A stretch of 64,000 nucleotides of DNA from Haloglomus salinum (GCF_024298825.1 NZ_CP101153.1:2976001-3040000), one strand, 5' to 3'. Positions 16,752 to 24,662 are shown, counted from the first letter of the stretch. Notes: generated by a model not told the origin, from the letters alone. Translations and numbers: made by a program.

Positions 16752-17567
16752 ATGACCCTCACCAAACGCATCATCCCCTGCATCGACGTCGACCTGGACG
16801 AGAACGGCGACGCGAAGGTGTATACGGGGGTCAACTTCGAGGACCTGCAGTACACCGGCGACCCAGTGGAGATGGCACGGGCGTACAACCGCGCGGGCGC
16901 CGACGAGTTCGTCTTCCTCGACATCACGGCCAGTGCCGAGGGGCGCGAGACGATGCTGGACACCGTCTCCGCGGTCGCCGACGAGGTGTTCATCCCGTTG
17001 ACGGTGGGCGGCGGCATCCGCACGAAGGCCGACATCGTAGAGACCCTGCGCGCGGGCGCCGACAAGGTCTCCATCAACACGGGCGCGCTCGACCGACCCG
17101 AACTCATCACCGAGGGGGCCGACTCGGTGGGGAGCCAGGCCATCGTCATCAGCGTCGACGCCCGCCGGCGCTACGACGAGCAGGGCGAGCACTACGAACA
17201 GATCGACGGGGAGTCCTGCTGGTTCGAGTGTACCATCAAGGGCGGCCGCGAGGGGACTGGAACCGACGTGATCTCCTGGGCCCAGGAGGCCGAGGACCGT
17301 GGCGCGGGCGAGCTGTTCGTCAATTCCATCGACGCCGACGGGACGAAGGACGGCTACGACATCCCGCTGACGCGGGCGGTCTGTGACGCCGTCTCCACAC
17401 CCGTCATCGCCTCCTCGGGCTGTGGCGGCCCGGAGGACGCCTACGAGGTGTTCACCGAGGCCGGCGCGGATGCGGCCCTCGCGGCCAGCATCTTCCACTT
17501 CGACGAGTTCTCCATCGACGAGGTCAAGCGCTATCTCGACGAGCGCGGCGTGCCGGTCCGGCTCTGA
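16752..17567 (+). CDS. hisF: Imidazole glycerol phosphate synthase subunit HisF
   Basis: HisF is the cyclase subunit that, with ammonia from HisH, converts PRFAR to imidazole glycerol phosphate and AICAR, linking histidine and purine synthesis. The 271-residue (beta-alpha)8 barrel has the first catalytic Asp in PCIDVD (Asp12), VGGGIRT and GADKVSINT phosphate-binding motifs, the second Asp in ISVDARR, and ASSGCGG near the end. No other his gene is adjacent, as is common in haloarchaea. Confidence 0.96.
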   Translation: MTLTKRIIPCIDVDLDENGDAKVYTGVNFEDLQYTGDPVEMARAYNRAGADEFVFLDITASAEGRETMLDTVSAVADEVFIPLTVGGGIRTKADIVETLRAGADKVSINTGALDRPELITEGADSVGSQAIVISVDARRRYDEQGEHYEQIDGESCWFECTIKGGREGTGTDVISWAQEAEDRGAGELFVNSIDADGTKDGYDIPLTRAVCDAVSTPVIASSGCGGPEDAYEVFTEAGADAALAASIFHFDEFSIDEVKRYLDERGVPVRL

Positions 17568-17850
17568 GGGCCGGCCCGTGGCGGGAACCGCCCGCCTGAC
17601 ACCCGACTGGAATCGTCCGACTGCCCGCCGACCGCCCCGCCTGTTTCCACTCCAACTTCGAGTAGAACTGTACTCAGGAGCTCCAGGTGTCCTGTTTTCC
17701 AGGGCGGGACTCCTCGAGATTTCACTTCCACTCCGCACCCGGGGCTCGCCCATCTGCGCCCGGACCAGAGGGTAGCTGTCGTCGCACCTATCGACCGCGA
17801 GGTAGTCGAGGCGTCCGGCTGGGAACGACCGCTGAGGACGACGGGGACGG
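17568..17850. other. 283-base intergenic region, no gene seen
   Basis: Between the ends of hisF and rpo11, which converge, I see no tRNA, no convincing reading frame and no repeat. It contains a short T-rich run (CCTGTTTTCC, about 17690-17699) that could end transcription of hisF. One minus-strand frame gives a passably protein-like segment (around RLDYLAVDRCDD) but has no start, codon pattern or family resemblance that I can defend. Confidence 0.5.
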
Positions 17851-18138
17851 TTACGCCGCGGCGGCCTCGAACGCGTCGCGGAAGGTCGTGGTCTTGTCCC
17901 TGACGTTCTGGGCGGCGGCCTCCAGCGCGTCCAGCGGCGCCGTGTCGTCCTCCGTCTTGATGGTGAGGATGGGGTCGGTCTGACCACCGGACTGTTCGGG
18001 GTTCATGTCGTAGGTCGCCGCGGCGACGCCCTCCGTCTCCAGCAGGGCCTCCTTGAGGACGTTCATGAAGGTGTGGTCCTCACCGGCGATCTCGATGGAG
18101 AGTTCGGTCTCCTCGTTCTCGATGACGCGCAGGTCCAT
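17851..18138 (-). CDS. rpo11: DNA-directed RNA polymerase subunit Rpo11 (L)
   Basis: Rpo11 pairs with Rpo3 to form the assembly platform of the archaeal RNA polymerase, equivalent to the bacterial alpha N-terminal domain and to Rpb11. The 95-residue protein starts [10 protein letters not shown] and has the family core [10 protein letters not shown], with the aspartate-rich second half ending in a helix (residues 65-92). The start and length are standard. It is on the minus strand, 71 bases downstream of the OsmC gene, and may be co-transcribed with it. Confidence 0.93.
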   Translation of the reverse strand: MDLRVIENEETELSIEIAGEDHTFMNVLKEALLETEGVAAATYDMNPEQSGGQTDPILTIKTEDDTAPLDALEAAAQNVRDKTTTFRDAFEAAAA

Positions 18139-18209
18139 GCCGTCGGGTAGCCGACAGCCGGCAATAGAACTTGCGAAGCGGGGCCCGGTGGAGAACGGCC
18201 TCGTTCCCG

Positions 18210-18611
18210 TTACAGGTCGGCACCGGGGTGGATGCTCACGTCGGCGTGGAGCCCCTCGCGGAGGGCGGCGTGGACGTGGCAGATATCGTCCGCGAGCTGC
18301 TTCAGCTCGGCCTGCTCGTCGTCGTCGAGGTCGGCCTCGACGTGCATGTCGAAGCTGATCGACTCGAGGTCGTCGTCGTCGTCGAGGTCGGCGGAGGCAT
18401 CCGTCTGGATCTTGCCGAGGTCGTCGTATGAGTTGCGCTGGGCGCCGGCCCGGAACGCGAAGGTGTAACAGGAGGCGTAGTCAGCTACCAGCACCTCGTT
18501 CGGAGAGGGTCCGTCCTCGGTCGTGGCGTCGATGCTCAGCTCGAACTCGCCGACAATACTCAGGCTGTGAAATCCGGAGTCGTTCGTCGTGGTGGACTCG
18601 ATATCTGCCAT
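18210..18611 (-). CDS. OsmC family protein
   Basis: OsmC/Ohr proteins reduce organic hydroperoxides with two cysteines. This 133-residue protein keeps both: Cys48 in ADYASCYT and Cys111 in ADDICHVH, each at the start of a helix as in the family. The [10 protein letters not shown] segment before Cys48 is typical. The usual catalytic Arg near the N-terminus of Ohr is not obvious, so it is closer to the general OsmC group than to Ohr. The frame is open upstream but similarity starts at the ATG at 18611. Confidence 0.88.
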   Translation of the reverse strand: MADIESTTTNDSGFHSLSIVGEFELSIDATTEDGPSPNEVLVADYASCYTFAFRAGAQRNSYDDLGKIQTDASADLDDDDDLESISFDMHVEADLDDDEQAELKQLADDICHVHAALREGLHADVSIHPGADL

Positions 18612-18749
18612 AGCGGGTGATACCACTCTCGACGCGACCGTAAACGTTGCCCCGAGGCGCCAGCAGTCATCGGCCCGGACCGGGGCTCGGGGCACGAATC
18701 GCCCCCTCCCTCCGCAACGGTTTTTCCCCCACCGGGGCGAGAGGGTGGT

Positions 18750-19259
18750 ATGGACGAGTCGTCCGAGGGGGGCCAGTCCGAGGACACCGTCGACCCCGAG
18801 GCGACCGACGAGGACGTCGAGGCGGCCATCAACGGGGTCGAAACAGCCCCTGGCGGGTCGAGCGGCGCCCAGCACGACCCGGAAGAGCCGTCGCTATCCC
18901 CGGACGGGCCGGCCGAGTCCCCCGCCGAGGGCGCGTCCGGCCCCGATTCTGGCCCCGGCCTCGATTCCGATTCTGGCCCGGGAGACCTCCCGGAAGAGGT
19001 CATCAACGCACCGGCCAGCGCCGAGGACGGGGACCACACGCTGCTCGAAGATTACGAGCGCGAGAACGAGCCCCGGTGGAAGACGCTCGCCCGGAAGGGC
19101 GCGTTCTGGGTGGGTGCGACCGCCGTTGCTGTCGCGGTGACGCTCACCGCTGTCGTCTCGCTGCGTCAGAGCGGACTCTCGGACGGTGTCGCGTTCATCC
19201 TCGCCAGCGTGGGGATGGCGGTCATGGTCGGGTTCGTCTTCCTCTCGCTCCGGCGGTAG
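18750..19259 (+). CDS. Haloarchaeal membrane protein with acidic N-terminal tail
   Basis: A 169-residue protein. Residues 1-105 are extremely acidic and rich in Pro/Ser/Gly, with SGP repeats (around 70-90), probably disordered and cytoplasmic. Two hydrophobic helices follow at about 113-132 and 140-163, ending in SLRR. Such two-helix membrane proteins are common in haloarchaea; I do not know the function. It is divergent from the OsmC gene and precedes aif2a on the same strand. Confidence 0.72.
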   Translation: MDESSEGGQSEDTVDPEATDEDVEAAINGVETAPGGSSGAQHDPEEPSLSPDGPAESPAEGASGPDSGPGLDSDSGPGDLPEEVINAPASAEDGDHTLLEDYERENEPRWKTLARKGAFWVGATAVAVAVTLTAVVSLRQSGLSDGVAFILASVGMAVMVGFVFLSLRR

Positions 19260-19382
19260 ACATCACGGCACGGAGCCGACCCGACGGCGTCGCTGCGGCC
19301 CCAACGGACCGGCACTCCGACCCCGCCACCGAGGGTCGCGACTCTCGGTGGGTTTATCCCCGACAGCGGGCTAGCGTCGCGT

Positions 19383-20183
19383 ATGAAATTCAGCGGCTAT
19401 CCCGACCCCGGGGAACTCGTCGTCGGCCGGGTCGACGAGATCGAGGACTTCGGCGTGTTCGTCGACCTCGAGGAGTACGAGGACAAGCGTGGGCTCGTCC
19501 ACGTCAGCGAGGTCGCCTCCGGCTGGATAAAGAACGTCCGCGACCACGTCGGCGTCGACGAGCGCGTCGTCTGCAAGGTGCTCGAGGTCGACGAGGACGC
19601 CCAGCAGATCGACCTCTCCATCAAGGACGTCAACGACCACCAGCGCTCGGACAAGATCCAGGAGTGGAAGTCCGAGCAGAAGGCCGAGAAGTGGATGGAG
19701 CTGGCCTTCGGCGAGGACATGAGCGACGAGCAGTACAGCACCGTCGCGAACGCGCTGTTCGCGGAGTTCGGCTCGCTGTACGACGGCTTCGAGCAGGCCG
19801 CCATCCACGGCCACGAGGCGCTCGAGTCGACCGACCTCTCCGACGAGGACGCCGACGCCATCGTCGAGACCGCCCGCGAGAACGTCTCGGTCCCGTACGT
19901 GCAGGTGACGGGCTACGTCGACCTGCGCGCGCCGGGACCGGCCGGCGTCGAGACCGTCCGGAAGGCCCTGGAGGCCGCGGAGGGCAACGGCGAGGTCCCC
20001 GACGAGATCGACCTCGAGGTCACGTACGTCGGCGCGCCCGAGTACCGCATCCGGGTACAGGCACCCAACTACAAGACCGCCGAGTCGGAGCTCGAGACTG
20101 CGGCGGAGCGCGCCAGCGAGGCCATCGAGGCCGCCGGCGGGACCGGCGAGTTCCACCGCGAGCGCCGGACCGACGAGGAGTAA
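19383..20183 (+). CDS. eif2a: Translation initiation factor aIF2 subunit alpha
   Basis: aIF2-alpha is part of the trimeric factor that delivers initiator tRNA to the small ribosomal subunit. The 266-residue protein shows the N-terminal S1 domain (residues 1-85, [19 protein letters not shown] and GLVHVSEV), the helical domain (about 86-175) and the C-terminal alpha-beta domain. The position where eukaryotic eIF2-alpha has its regulatory serine is not conserved as a kinase site in archaea. nop10 follows after 62 bases on the same strand, an arrangement that I recall as conserved in archaea. Confidence 0.95.
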   Translation: MKFSGYPDPGELVVGRVDEIEDFGVFVDLEEYEDKRGLVHVSEVASGWIKNVRDHVGVDERVVCKVLEVDEDAQQIDLSIKDVNDHQRSDKIQEWKSEQKAEKWMELAFGEDMSDEQYSTVANALFAEFGSLYDGFEQAAIHGHEALESTDLSDEDADAIVETARENVSVPYVQVTGYVDLRAPGPAGVETVRKALEAAEGNGEVPDEIDLEVTYVGAPEYRIRVQAPNYKTAESELETAAERASEAIEAAGGTGEFHRERRTDEE

Positions 20184-20245
20184 CACGGATATAACTCTGC
20201 CTCGAATCGAACGCTCTTGATTATCCGACAACGCCAACATCTCTC

Positions 20246-20452
20246 GTGAAATCCGACATCCACGTCTGTTCCGACTGGCGCGACGCCCACGACCGCCCGG
20301 TCTACACGCTCGGCGACGAGTGCCCCGAGTGTGGCGCCCAGGCGGTCAACAGCGCGCCGGCGCCGTTCAGTCCGGAGGACCCGAACGGGGAGTACCGGCG
20401 GCGCGCGAAGCGGCGGCGGGGGTTGTTGCCGGCGGCCGAGGACGACGGGTAA
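20246..20452 (+). CDS. nop10: RNA-protein complex protein Nop10
   Basis: Nop10 is a small subunit of H/ACA pseudouridylation complexes, bridging Cbf5 and the guide RNA. The 68-residue product starts with GTG at 20246 and contains CPECG, then SAPAPFSPEDPNGEYRRR in pieces, the signature of the family. Most archaeal Nop10 proteins have a four-cysteine zinc ribbon; here only Cys8 remains of the first pair, followed by SDWRDAHDRP. The C-terminal tail is longer than usual. It follows aif2a and was probably transcribed with it. Confidence 0.92.
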   Translation: MKSDIHVCSDWRDAHDRPVYTLGDECPECGAQAVNSAPAPFSPEDPNGEYRRRAKRRRGLLPAAEDDG

Positions 20453-20574
20453 GCGAGGCGGAAGAGGGACAGCCCGCACGTCGCCGTCGGGGGACGGCCC
20501 GCTGGGCCTGATGGGGGGTCCGCTGGATGAAGGGCTCGCATAGACTGATGTCGGCGCGTAGCGGACTCCCAAAT

Positions 20575-20641
20575 CGACGGCCGGAGCAGACGCCTATGCC
20601 GGGACTCGGGAGTCACGTTCGAGTGTGTGCCCCGGCCGTCG
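20575..20641. repeat. Long stem-loop between convergent nop10 and mutY
   Basis: A perfect 10-base inverted repeat, CGACGGCCGG (20575-20584) and CCGGCCGTCG (20632-20641), encloses 47 bases that contain a second small hairpin (GACT, 20603-20606; AGTC, 20611-20614). It ends 3 bases before the mutY stop codon, so it could act on both converging transcripts. No H/ACA or C/D box is clear. Confidence 0.5.
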
Positions 20642-20644
20642 ACG

Positions 20645-21619
20645 TCACCGGCGGAGCTGCACGAGAGCCTCCCCGTCGGTTTCCGCGACCTCGACCAGCC
20701 CGTCGTCGACGAGGTCGTCGATGAGCCCCCGGAGCCAGTCCTGGCCGTATTCCCCGTCGGGCGCGTAGTCGACGCGCACCCGTGGCCCGAGCCGGTCGAT
20801 CGGCAGCTCCCCGTGTTCCTGTAGCGCGCGCACCACGCGCCCCCGCATCTGCCGACGCGACCCCTCGAACTCCGGCTGGGTCGGCACGTCCGGCGCCGTG
20901 AAGTCGTTGGTCGCGTAGGCGTGGCACCACTCACGCCATGGGCAGCCCGCCGCGTCACACTCCGGGGTCTTCCCGCAGGCGACCCCGCCCAGTTCCATGA
21001 TGGCGTTGTTCCAGACCCGGGACTCGCCGGCAGGCATGAGCGTCCGGGCGACCCGCTCGAAGGTGTCGTCCTCGTCCGGGGTATCGAACGCTCGATGGAG
21101 CACGCGCTTGACGTTCGTATCGACCACCGCATCTCCCTCGTTGAACGCGAACGAGGCGACCGCGTTCGCGGTGTACGGGCCGACGCCCATCAGCTCTTGC
21201 AGGCCCTCGGGCGCCCGGGGGAACTCGCCCGCATCGACGCCGTCCACCTCGCCGTCCACGACCTGTCGGGCGGCCTCGTGGAGGTACTTCGCGCGATTGT
21301 TGTAGCCCAGCGAGTGGTCGGTCCAGAAGCCGACCACGTCGGCGCGGTCGGCATCGGCGAGTGCCTCCACGGTCGGCCACTCGTCGAGGAAGTCGTGCCA
21401 CGCCTCGACCACGCGGTCGAGCTGTGTCTGCTGGCTCATCACCTCCGAGACGAGGATCTCGTAGGGGTCTTGGGTCTCGCGCCAGGGGAACGACCGGTGG
21501 TCGGCCTCGTACCATTCGACGAGCGCCTCGCGAACTGCCTCGACGGCCTCGGGGCCGTCCGGGAGGGCAGGTGCGTCGCCGTCCGCCAGTTCGTCGGGCA
21601 GGGCCCCGGCGTCGGTCAT
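20645..21619 (-). CDS. mutY: A/G-specific adenine DNA glycosylase
   Basis: MutY removes adenine mispaired with 8-oxoguanine. The 324-residue protein shows the catalytic Glu in WRETQDPYEILVSEVMSQQT (in two halves), the helix-hairpin-helix LMGVGPYTANAV, the catalytic Asp in AVVDTNVKR, and four cysteines for a 4Fe-4S cluster. The cysteine spacing is C-x5-C-x4-C-x5-C rather than the textbook C-x6-C-x2-C-x5-C. The C-terminal part after residue 230 is a short winged-helix-like domain instead of the bacterial NUDIX-like domain. The frame is open to 21838, but homology begins at the ATG at 21619. Confidence 0.9.
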   Translation of the reverse strand: MTDAGALPDELADGDAPALPDGPEAVEAVREALVEWYEADHRSFPWRETQDPYEILVSEVMSQQTQLDRVVEAWHDFLDEWPTVEALADADRADVVGFWTDHSLGYNNRAKYLHEAARQVVDGEVDGVDAGEFPRAPEGLQELMGVGPYTANAVASFAFNEGDAVVDTNVKRVLHRAFDTPDEDDTFERVARTLMPAGESRVWNNAIMELGGVACGKTPECDAAGCPWREWCHAYATNDFTAPDVPTQPEFEGSRRQMRGRVVRALQEHGELPIDRLGPRVRVDYAPDGEYGQDWLRGLIDDLVDDGLVEVAETDGEALVQLRR

Positions 21620-21704
21620 CACCCGGAGTCGGGGTGGACGGTACTTTCCGGTGGCGGTTCGTGGCGGCGTCAGGCTGAAGCACCGCCCAGTGTACCGACC
21701 GGAC

Positions 21705-21896
21705 ATGCGAACGACGGCCTGGCTTCTCGGTGTCGGTGTCGTCTGTCTCGTCGCGTCGTGGCCCCTACTCGAGTTCACCGGGAACGCCGCGGGCGGCGTA
21801 CTGCTGGTGCTGGGTTTGCTCCTGCTGGTCGCTGCCATCGCGAACTCCTACCTGAACGACTTCCGCGAGGGCTACCGCTCTGCGGGCGAGGAGTGA
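21705..21896 (+). CDS. Small two-helix membrane protein
   Basis: A 63-residue protein with two hydrophobic stretches (about residues 5-20 and 27-47) separated by a short turn and ending in a charged tail (NDFREGYRSAGEE). The start ATG at 21705 leads straight into the first helix. It is divergent from mutY. Similar small proteins are common in haloarchaea; no function is known to me. Confidence 0.6.
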   Translation: MRTTAWLLGVGVVCLVASWPLLEFTGNAAGGVLLVLGLLLLVAAIANSYLNDFREGYRSAGEE

Positions 21897-21950
21897 ACAG
21901 GAGGCGGACGCGGACCTAGCTATCGACCAAGACGCGAAAGAAGAGTGGGT

Positions 21951-22532
21951 TCAGCCCAGCAGCAGGCGGAGCCAGCGGTTGTTCTGGACGACGGCCATCT
22001 TCTCGACGATGGAGTCCACGCCCAGGATGCGGCCCGCGCCGACCGCGCCGAGGCCGAACAGGAGGGCCGCGTAGACGAGGTGGTCGTCGACGACCCAGCC
22101 GTGTGCGACCGGGAGTCCGGCCATGATGCCGCCCGTCAGGCTCGCTGCCCAGAAGAACATCATCATGACGGCGCCCCAGAACGCGTTCCAGCGCACCGCC
22201 GCGCCGATGATGAGGCCGAAGCCGGTCAGTGTCAGGCCCCACATGACGAGGCCGTCGATGAGCGGCATCCCGGCCATGCTCGCGAAGAACCCAGTCAGCG
22301 GGTTCCCCTGGGGGATGGCGTTGAGCAGGAAGCCCGCCGCGGTCCAGTTGTTCTCCGGGTTCGCGTCGAGGTACGTGACGAGCTTCGTGAGCCCGCCCTG
22401 GAGGAGGACCCAGCCCATGACGACTCGCATCGAAACCAGTGCGTAGCCGAGCCAGTGTTCGCTGTATTCGAAGTGCGCCTCACGACCGAATATCTCGGTG
22501 TCGAGTTCTCGGGTTGGGGTCTTAGTTGACAT
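21951..22532 (-). CDS. DoxX family membrane protein
   Basis: A 193-residue four-helix membrane protein of the DoxX/DoxD type, related to the small subunit of thiosulfate:quinone oxidoreductase and to uncharacterised quinone-linked membrane proteins. The first helix region RVVMGWVLLQGGLTKLV is the family signature. The start codon is preceded by a good ribosome binding site (AAGGTGA on the minus strand, 22539-22545, six bases before the ATG), so unlike many neighbours it has a leader. It is divergent from tenA across a dyad-rich region. The true electron donor or acceptor cannot be told. Confidence 0.85.
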   Translation of the reverse strand: MSTKTPTRELDTEIFGREAHFEYSEHWLGYALVSMRVVMGWVLLQGGLTKLVTYLDANPENNWTAAGFLLNAIPQGNPLTGFFASMAGMPLIDGLVMWGLTLTGFGLIIGAAVRWNAFWGAVMMMFFWAASLTGGIMAGLPVAHGWVVDDHLVYAALLFGLGAVGAGRILGVDSIVEKMAVVQNNRWLRLLLG

Positions 22533-22572
22533 CGTGTTTCACCTTACAGATACATCTACTACACGCACCCCT

Positions 22573-22590
22573 ATCACCCTGAATGGTGAT
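22573..22590. promoter_or_regulatory. Inverted repeat ATCACC-N6-GGTGAT in the doxX-tenA promoter region
   Basis: ATCACC (22573-22578) and GGTGAT (22585-22590) form a dyad 41-58 bases upstream of doxX. The same hexamer occurs as a perfect palindrome beside the tenA promoter (22735-22746). Shared half-sites suggest one regulator acting on both sides; the regulator is unknown. Confidence 0.4.
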
Positions 22591-22734
22591 TCCAAATCCG
22601 TGGGAATCCACGTGTGTCTCCCGATTTCGCCGGATTCCATGCTCGACATTGGATAACAATCCCGCCCCGAACAGGGGGGTCGTCTACCGGCCCACCGTCA
22701 TCTCGATACGCAAGGGTAACCCCTGATACAAAAC

Positions 22735-22746
22735 GGTGATATCACC
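22735..22746. promoter_or_regulatory. Perfect palindrome GGTGATATCACC upstream of tenA
   Basis: A perfect 12-base palindrome lies 34-45 bases before the tenA ATG. A TATA-like element (AATCGATAAG, 22747-22756) follows immediately and is centred about 28 bases before the ATG, so the palindrome covers the place where the archaeal BRE and an activator or repressor would bind. It is a good operator candidate for thiamine-responsive control. Confidence 0.45.
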
Positions 22747-22779
22747 AATCGATAAGTCGGTCGCGCTCGAGGCGTCGGC

Positions 22780-23445
22780 ATGGGATTCACGGACGAACTC
22801 GAACCCCTCCACGACGAGGTCGTCACCGCCATCGTCGAGCACCCGATGGTCACGGGAATCGGTGACGGGACACTCGATCTCGAGCCGTTCCGGCGCTGGG
22901 TGCGGCAGGACTACGTCTACCTCGTCGAGTACAACCGCGTGTTCGCGCTCGGCGCCGCGAAGGCCCCCGACCTCGCCCGGATGGGTCGGTTCGCGGAGCT
23001 GCTCCACGAGACGCTCCACACGGAGATGGACCTCCACCGGTCGTACGCCGCCGAGTTCGGCATCACGGAGGCGGAACTGGAGGCCACCGACCCCACGCCC
23101 ACGACCCGCGGGTACACGGATTTCCTCGTCCGGGTCGCCGCGCTGGGGACGTTCGGTGACCTCGTCGCCGCGCTGCTCCCGTGCATGTGGGGGTTCAACG
23201 AGACGGCCGAGCGCCTCGCCACCGACGGCCTCCCCGACGAGGAGCGCTACGCCGAGTGGATTCGCACGTACACCAGCGACGAGTTCGCCGACCTCGCGGA
23301 CTGGTGCCGGGAACTGCTCGACGAGGTCGCTGCGGGCGCGCCCGACCGTACTCGCGAGCGCTACCGTGACCTCTTCTACACGTCGGTGCGCTACGAGTAC
23401 CGTTTCTGGGACGCCGCGTATCGCGACGAGGGGTGGGGCGTATGA
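22780..23445 (+). CDS. tenA: TenA family thiaminase II / aminopyrimidine hydrolase (Cys type)
   Basis: TenA hydrolyses aminopyrimidine breakdown products of thiamine so that HMP can be salvaged. This 221-residue protein keeps the family's catalytic set at nearly the same numbers as the Bacillus subtilis enzyme: Asp44, Tyr47, Tyr112, Cys135 (LLPCMW) and Glu206. It is therefore of the TenA_C type. The stop codon overlaps the start of a second TenA-like gene (ATGA), so the two are made together. A palindrome lies just upstream of the promoter. Older annotations as a transcriptional activator come from the Bacillus history of the name. Confidence 0.92.
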   Translation: MGFTDELEPLHDEVVTAIVEHPMVTGIGDGTLDLEPFRRWVRQDYVYLVEYNRVFALGAAKAPDLARMGRFAELLHETLHTEMDLHRSYAAEFGITEAELEATDPTPTTRGYTDFLVRVAALGTFGDLVAALLPCMWGFNETAERLATDGLPDEERYAEWIRTYTSDEFADLADWCRELLDEVAAGAPDRTRERYRDLFYTSVRYEYRFWDAAYRDEGWGV

Positions 23446-24146
23446 GCACTCCCAGCGCCGCGAACGTCCCGGCCAGTTTCGCCGAGAGCGACTTCGACCG
23501 GTACACGGCGTGGCTCCGCGCACGGACAGGCCCGAACTGGTTCGCCGCGACCGAGCACCGGTTCGTCACTGAACTCGCCGCGGGCGAACTGGACGACGCC
23601 ATCTTCCGTCGCTATCTGGTGCAGGACTACGCCTTCGTCGACGCGCTCACGTCGCTGGTCGGCCACGCCGCCGGGCACGCCCCGACCGTCGAGACACGCG
23701 TGGAACTGGCCGACTTCCTCACGACGGTGGGGACCGACGAGGACGAGTTCTTCCGGCGCTCGTTCGACGCGCTGGACGTGCCCGATGCCGACCGGACCGA
23801 CCCGGACCTGTGGGCCGTCACCCGCGCGTTCCAGGACCTGCTCGGCCGCGCGGCCCGCGCGGGCTACGCCGAGTCGCTGGCCGTCCTCGTTCCCGTCGAG
23901 TGGGTGTATCTGGAGTGGGCGACCGCAGCAGCCGAGGAGCCCCGCCCCGACCGCTTCTACCTCGACGAGTGGATCGACCTGCACGCCGTCCCCGCGTTCC
24001 GCGAGTTCGTCGGGTGGATTCGTGAGGAACTGGACGATGTGGGTCCGGCGCTGTCCCCCCGTCGAACGCAGCGCGTCGACCGACTGTTCCGCCGAGCGGT
24101 GGAGCTGGAGGTGGCCTTCTTCGACGGCGCGTATCAGCCCGACTAG
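23442..24146 (+). CDS. TenA family protein lacking the catalytic Cys (TenA_E type)
   Basis: A 234-residue TenA-fold protein. It keeps Asp62 in the VQDYAF motif (matching Asp44 of its neighbour) and the C-terminal acidic motif VELEVAFFDGAY. Where the first protein has Cys135 in LLPCMW, this one reads LVPVEW: the Cys is Val152 and the next residue is Glu153. That is the pattern of TenA_E enzymes, which I recall as acting on formylated or other aminopyrimidine salvage intermediates. The ATG overlaps the upstream stop (ATGA), so coupling is strong. The two proteins may work in sequence or as a heteromer. Confidence 0.85.
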   Translation: MSTPSAANVPASFAESDFDRYTAWLRARTGPNWFAATEHRFVTELAAGELDDAIFRRYLVQDYAFVDALTSLVGHAAGHAPTVETRVELADFLTTVGTDEDEFFRRSFDALDVPDADRTDPDLWAVTRAFQDLLGRAARAGYAESLAVLVPVEWVYLEWATAAAEEPRPDRFYLDEWIDLHAVPAFREFVGWIREELDDVGPALSPRRTQRVDRLFRRAVELEVAFFDGAYQPD

Positions 24147-24148
24147 AA

Positions 24149-24164
24149 TCGTGTATTCACACGA
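24149..24164. repeat. Short stem-loop after the tenA pair
   Basis: TCGTGT-ATTC-ACACGA forms a six-pair hairpin with a four-base loop starting three bases after the second tenA stop codon, in an AT-rich stretch. It may help end the transcript or protect its 3' end. The region 24147-24326 also has a TATA-like GATATAAATG at 24182-24191, presumably a promoter for the next gene. Confidence 0.4.
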
Positions 24165-24326
24165 ATATGTGGGGTATAACTGATATAAATGTCCAATTGC
24201 GGCCATACGTTCGAAATATGGGGGTCTGGTAACTGTGGCCATCCTGGTGTGGCTCCTACGACGAGGCGAGCATCGGCTCGCGGGGACAGCACAGCCCTCA
24301 AGCCCGTCGCCGACCTCGGTCGAGGT

Positions 24327-24662
24327 ATGAGTCTGGACGAGCTGTCCGCCGATATCGAGGCGACGTACGCGGAACTGGGCGAGACGATGGACCTGTCGCT
24401 GGACCGTGAGACGCGCAACGAGCTGGCGCTCCTGGCGGCCGCCTACGACCCCGACGAGCTGGACGAACTCGTCCGGCGGGGCGTCCACATGCTGTTCCAG
24501 TCGGCCGTCGACACCGGGAACGTCGACTTCCACCTCCGCTCGGGATACGACGTAACCTACGACGAGTACCTCTCTGGGATGACCTACGAGGAGATGACTG
24601 GTGGCGCCGCCGGTGCCGGTGGCCCCCCGGACCGTGACGATACGCGTCGCTACCAGCAGTAG
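24327..24662 (+). CDS. Haloarchaeal hypothetical protein, acidic
   Basis: A 111-residue acidic soluble protein, mainly helical, with LSADIEATYAELGETMDLSL at the start and a YDEYLSGMTYEEM motif near the end, and a disordered Gly/Arg/Gln tail. I do not recognise a family. The frame continues upstream to an ATG at 24189, giving an extension with two CGH motifs, but a TATA-like sequence overlaps that ATG, so translation there is unlikely and I use the ATG at 24327. It converges on the tbsP-like gene. Confidence 0.65.
   Translation: MSLDELSADIEATYAELGETMDLSLDRETRNELALLAAAYDPDELDELVRRGVHMLFQSAVDTGNVDFHLRSGYDVTYDEYLSGMTYEEMTGGAAGAGGPPDRDDTRRYQQ

Noticed and set aside
17568-17850. Minus-strand frame with RLDYLAVDRCDD in the hisF-rpo11 gap
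   Set aside because: No start codon, and low-complexity Arg-rich sequence on both sides; not enough to call even a gene remnant.
20453-20574. Possible C/D box guide RNA downstream of nop10 (CTGATGG ... CTGA)
   Set aside because: The C box deviates from RTGATGA, no C'/D' pair with proper spacing was found, and the boxes are common by chance.
22533-22779. TPP riboswitch upstream of tenA
   Set aside because: The conserved CTGAGA and the matching pyrophosphate-side helices are absent. The same was checked upstream of thiB, with the same result.
24189-24326. In-frame upstream extension of the 24327 gene with two CGH motifs
   Set aside because: A TATA-like sequence overlaps the upstream ATG, so the transcript would begin after it. 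The CGH motifs are not conserved in anything I recognise.
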